From NCBI GenBank assembly GCA_946628455.1, contig CAMOWP010000115.1, positions 1-5,780 of the forward strand: a DNA stretch of 5,780 bases. The letters are read 5' to 3'. This stretch comes from an uncultured Clostridia bacterium (GTDB lineage: Bacteria; Bacillota; Clostridia; Oscillospirales; Acutalibacteraceae). Under the pieces are notes generated by a model. It made no database searches. It had not been told where the DNA came from and saw nothing but the letters and a program-made list of their open reading frames with translations. The position numbers and the translations under genes were made by a program. Shown here piece by piece: positions 5,359 through 5,780 of this stretch. Each line of letters starts with the position of its first letter. Position 1 is the first letter of the stretch.

Positions 5359-5780
5359 TTATTTTGTAGCCTCTTCAACTGCAACTGCGCAGGCAACTGT
5401 TGCGCCAACCATCGGGTTGTTACCCATACCGATGAGACCCATCATTTCAACGTGAGCGGGAACTGATGAGGAGCCTGCAAACTGTGCGTCTGAGTGCATT
5501 CTGCCCATAGTATCTGTCATACCGTAGGAAGCAGGGCCTGCAGCCATATTATCAGGATGGAGTGTACGGCCTGTGCCGCCGCCTGATGCAACTGAGAAAT
5601 ATTTCTTGCCCTTTTCAATGCATTCCTTTTTGTATGTGCCTGCAACGGGGTGCTGGAAACGTGTCGGGTTAGTTGAGTTACCTGTGATAGAAACGTCAAC
5701 GCCTTCCTTCCACATGATAGCAACGCCCTCTGTTACGTCGTTTGCACCGTAGCAGTTAACCTTTGAGCGAAGGCCGTCTG
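5359..5780 (-). CDS. GGGtGRT-family protein, C-terminal part (5' end beyond window)
   Basis: The frame runs in from the right edge and ends with TAA at 5359-5361, giving the last 139 residues of a family that is about 330 residues long. It carries the name-giving motif GGGTGRT (5583-5563) in the context ASGGGTGRTLHPDN. Other well-ordered blocks are NCYGANDVTEG near the left of the fragment, SITGNSTNPTRFQHPVAG, GMTDTMGRMHSDAQFAGSS and MGNNPMVGATVACAVAVEE. I know the family (Pfam GGGtGRT) only as a conserved protein of unknown function in anaerobic bacteria and archaea; I recall it often next to an iron-sulfur scaffold (NifU-like) gene, which would lie outside this window. Glycine-rich loops suggest nucleotide or phosphate binding, but this is inference. 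The ATG at 5715 is internal, not the start. A strong terminator follows the stop directly, so this is the last gene of its unit. Confidence 0.85.
   Translation of the reverse strand, partial: DGLRSKVNCYGANDVTEGVAIMWKEGVDVSITGNSTNPTRFQHPVAGTYKKECIEKGKKYFSVASGGGTGRTLHPDNMAAGPASYGMTDTMGRMHSDAQFAGSSSVPAHVEMMGLIGMGNNPMVGATVACAVAVEEATK

Noticed and set aside
5517..5723. Minus-strand open frame of 68 codons inside the GGGtGRT gene
   Set aside because: A different frame over the conserved GGGtGRT motif region; the real product is in the other frame.

Overview
The window reads as ordinary chromosome from a low-to-moderate GC anaerobic Firmicute, most likely a gut Clostridium-class organism (Oscillospiraceae/Ruminococcus-like). 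The support is indirect: sigma-A promoters with a TG base pair just before the -10 box, strong AGGAG-type ribosome sites, AT-rich spacers between more GC-rich genes, cysteine-rich cytoplasmic enzymes, and protein families common in that group (a long U32 protein, a clostridial-type GH27 glycosidase, a GGGtGRT-family protein). No gene fixes the species. All six genes lie on the minus strand, so transcription runs from right to left.

From right to left the layout is as follows. (1) The C-terminal 139 residues of a GGGtGRT-family protein (5359-5780) enter from the right edge and end at a strong intrinsic terminator (5321-5347). (2) A GH27 family alpha-galactosidase-like enzyme (3897-5204) has its own promoter abutting that terminator. 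(3) A sigma-A promoter begins 4 bp after the GH27 stop and drives zapA (3475-3831), a 666-residue U32/RlhA-like protein (1433-3433) and maf (868-1407). (4) A PHP-domain phosphoesterase (1-746) has its own promoter and a short structured leader, and its 3' end is cut off by the left edge.

The zapA-U32-maf cluster is a housekeeping operon. ZapA supports FtsZ-ring assembly. The U32 protein is probably an RNA-modifying hydroxylase-type enzyme with an iron-sulfur cluster, by analogy with RlhA/TrhP. Maf removes pyrophosphate from non-canonical or pyrimidine nucleotides and is historically linked to septum formation. The downstream PHP protein resembles the TrpH/YciV (RNase AM) group acting on nucleotides or RNA ends. 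The GH27 enzyme is cytoplasmic and probably trims an imported alpha-galactoside or related sugar; no transporter or regulator lies in the window.

I see no mobile element, CRISPR array, tRNA, rRNA or clearly new multi-gene system. The points worth a second look are regulatory or single-residue ones: the leader hairpin and 12-bp inverted repeat at the PHP promoter, the Asn in place of the usual Asp in PHP motif IV, the hairpin holding AGGAG ahead of the U32 gene, the altered Asp pair in GH27, and the poorly understood GGGtGRT protein.
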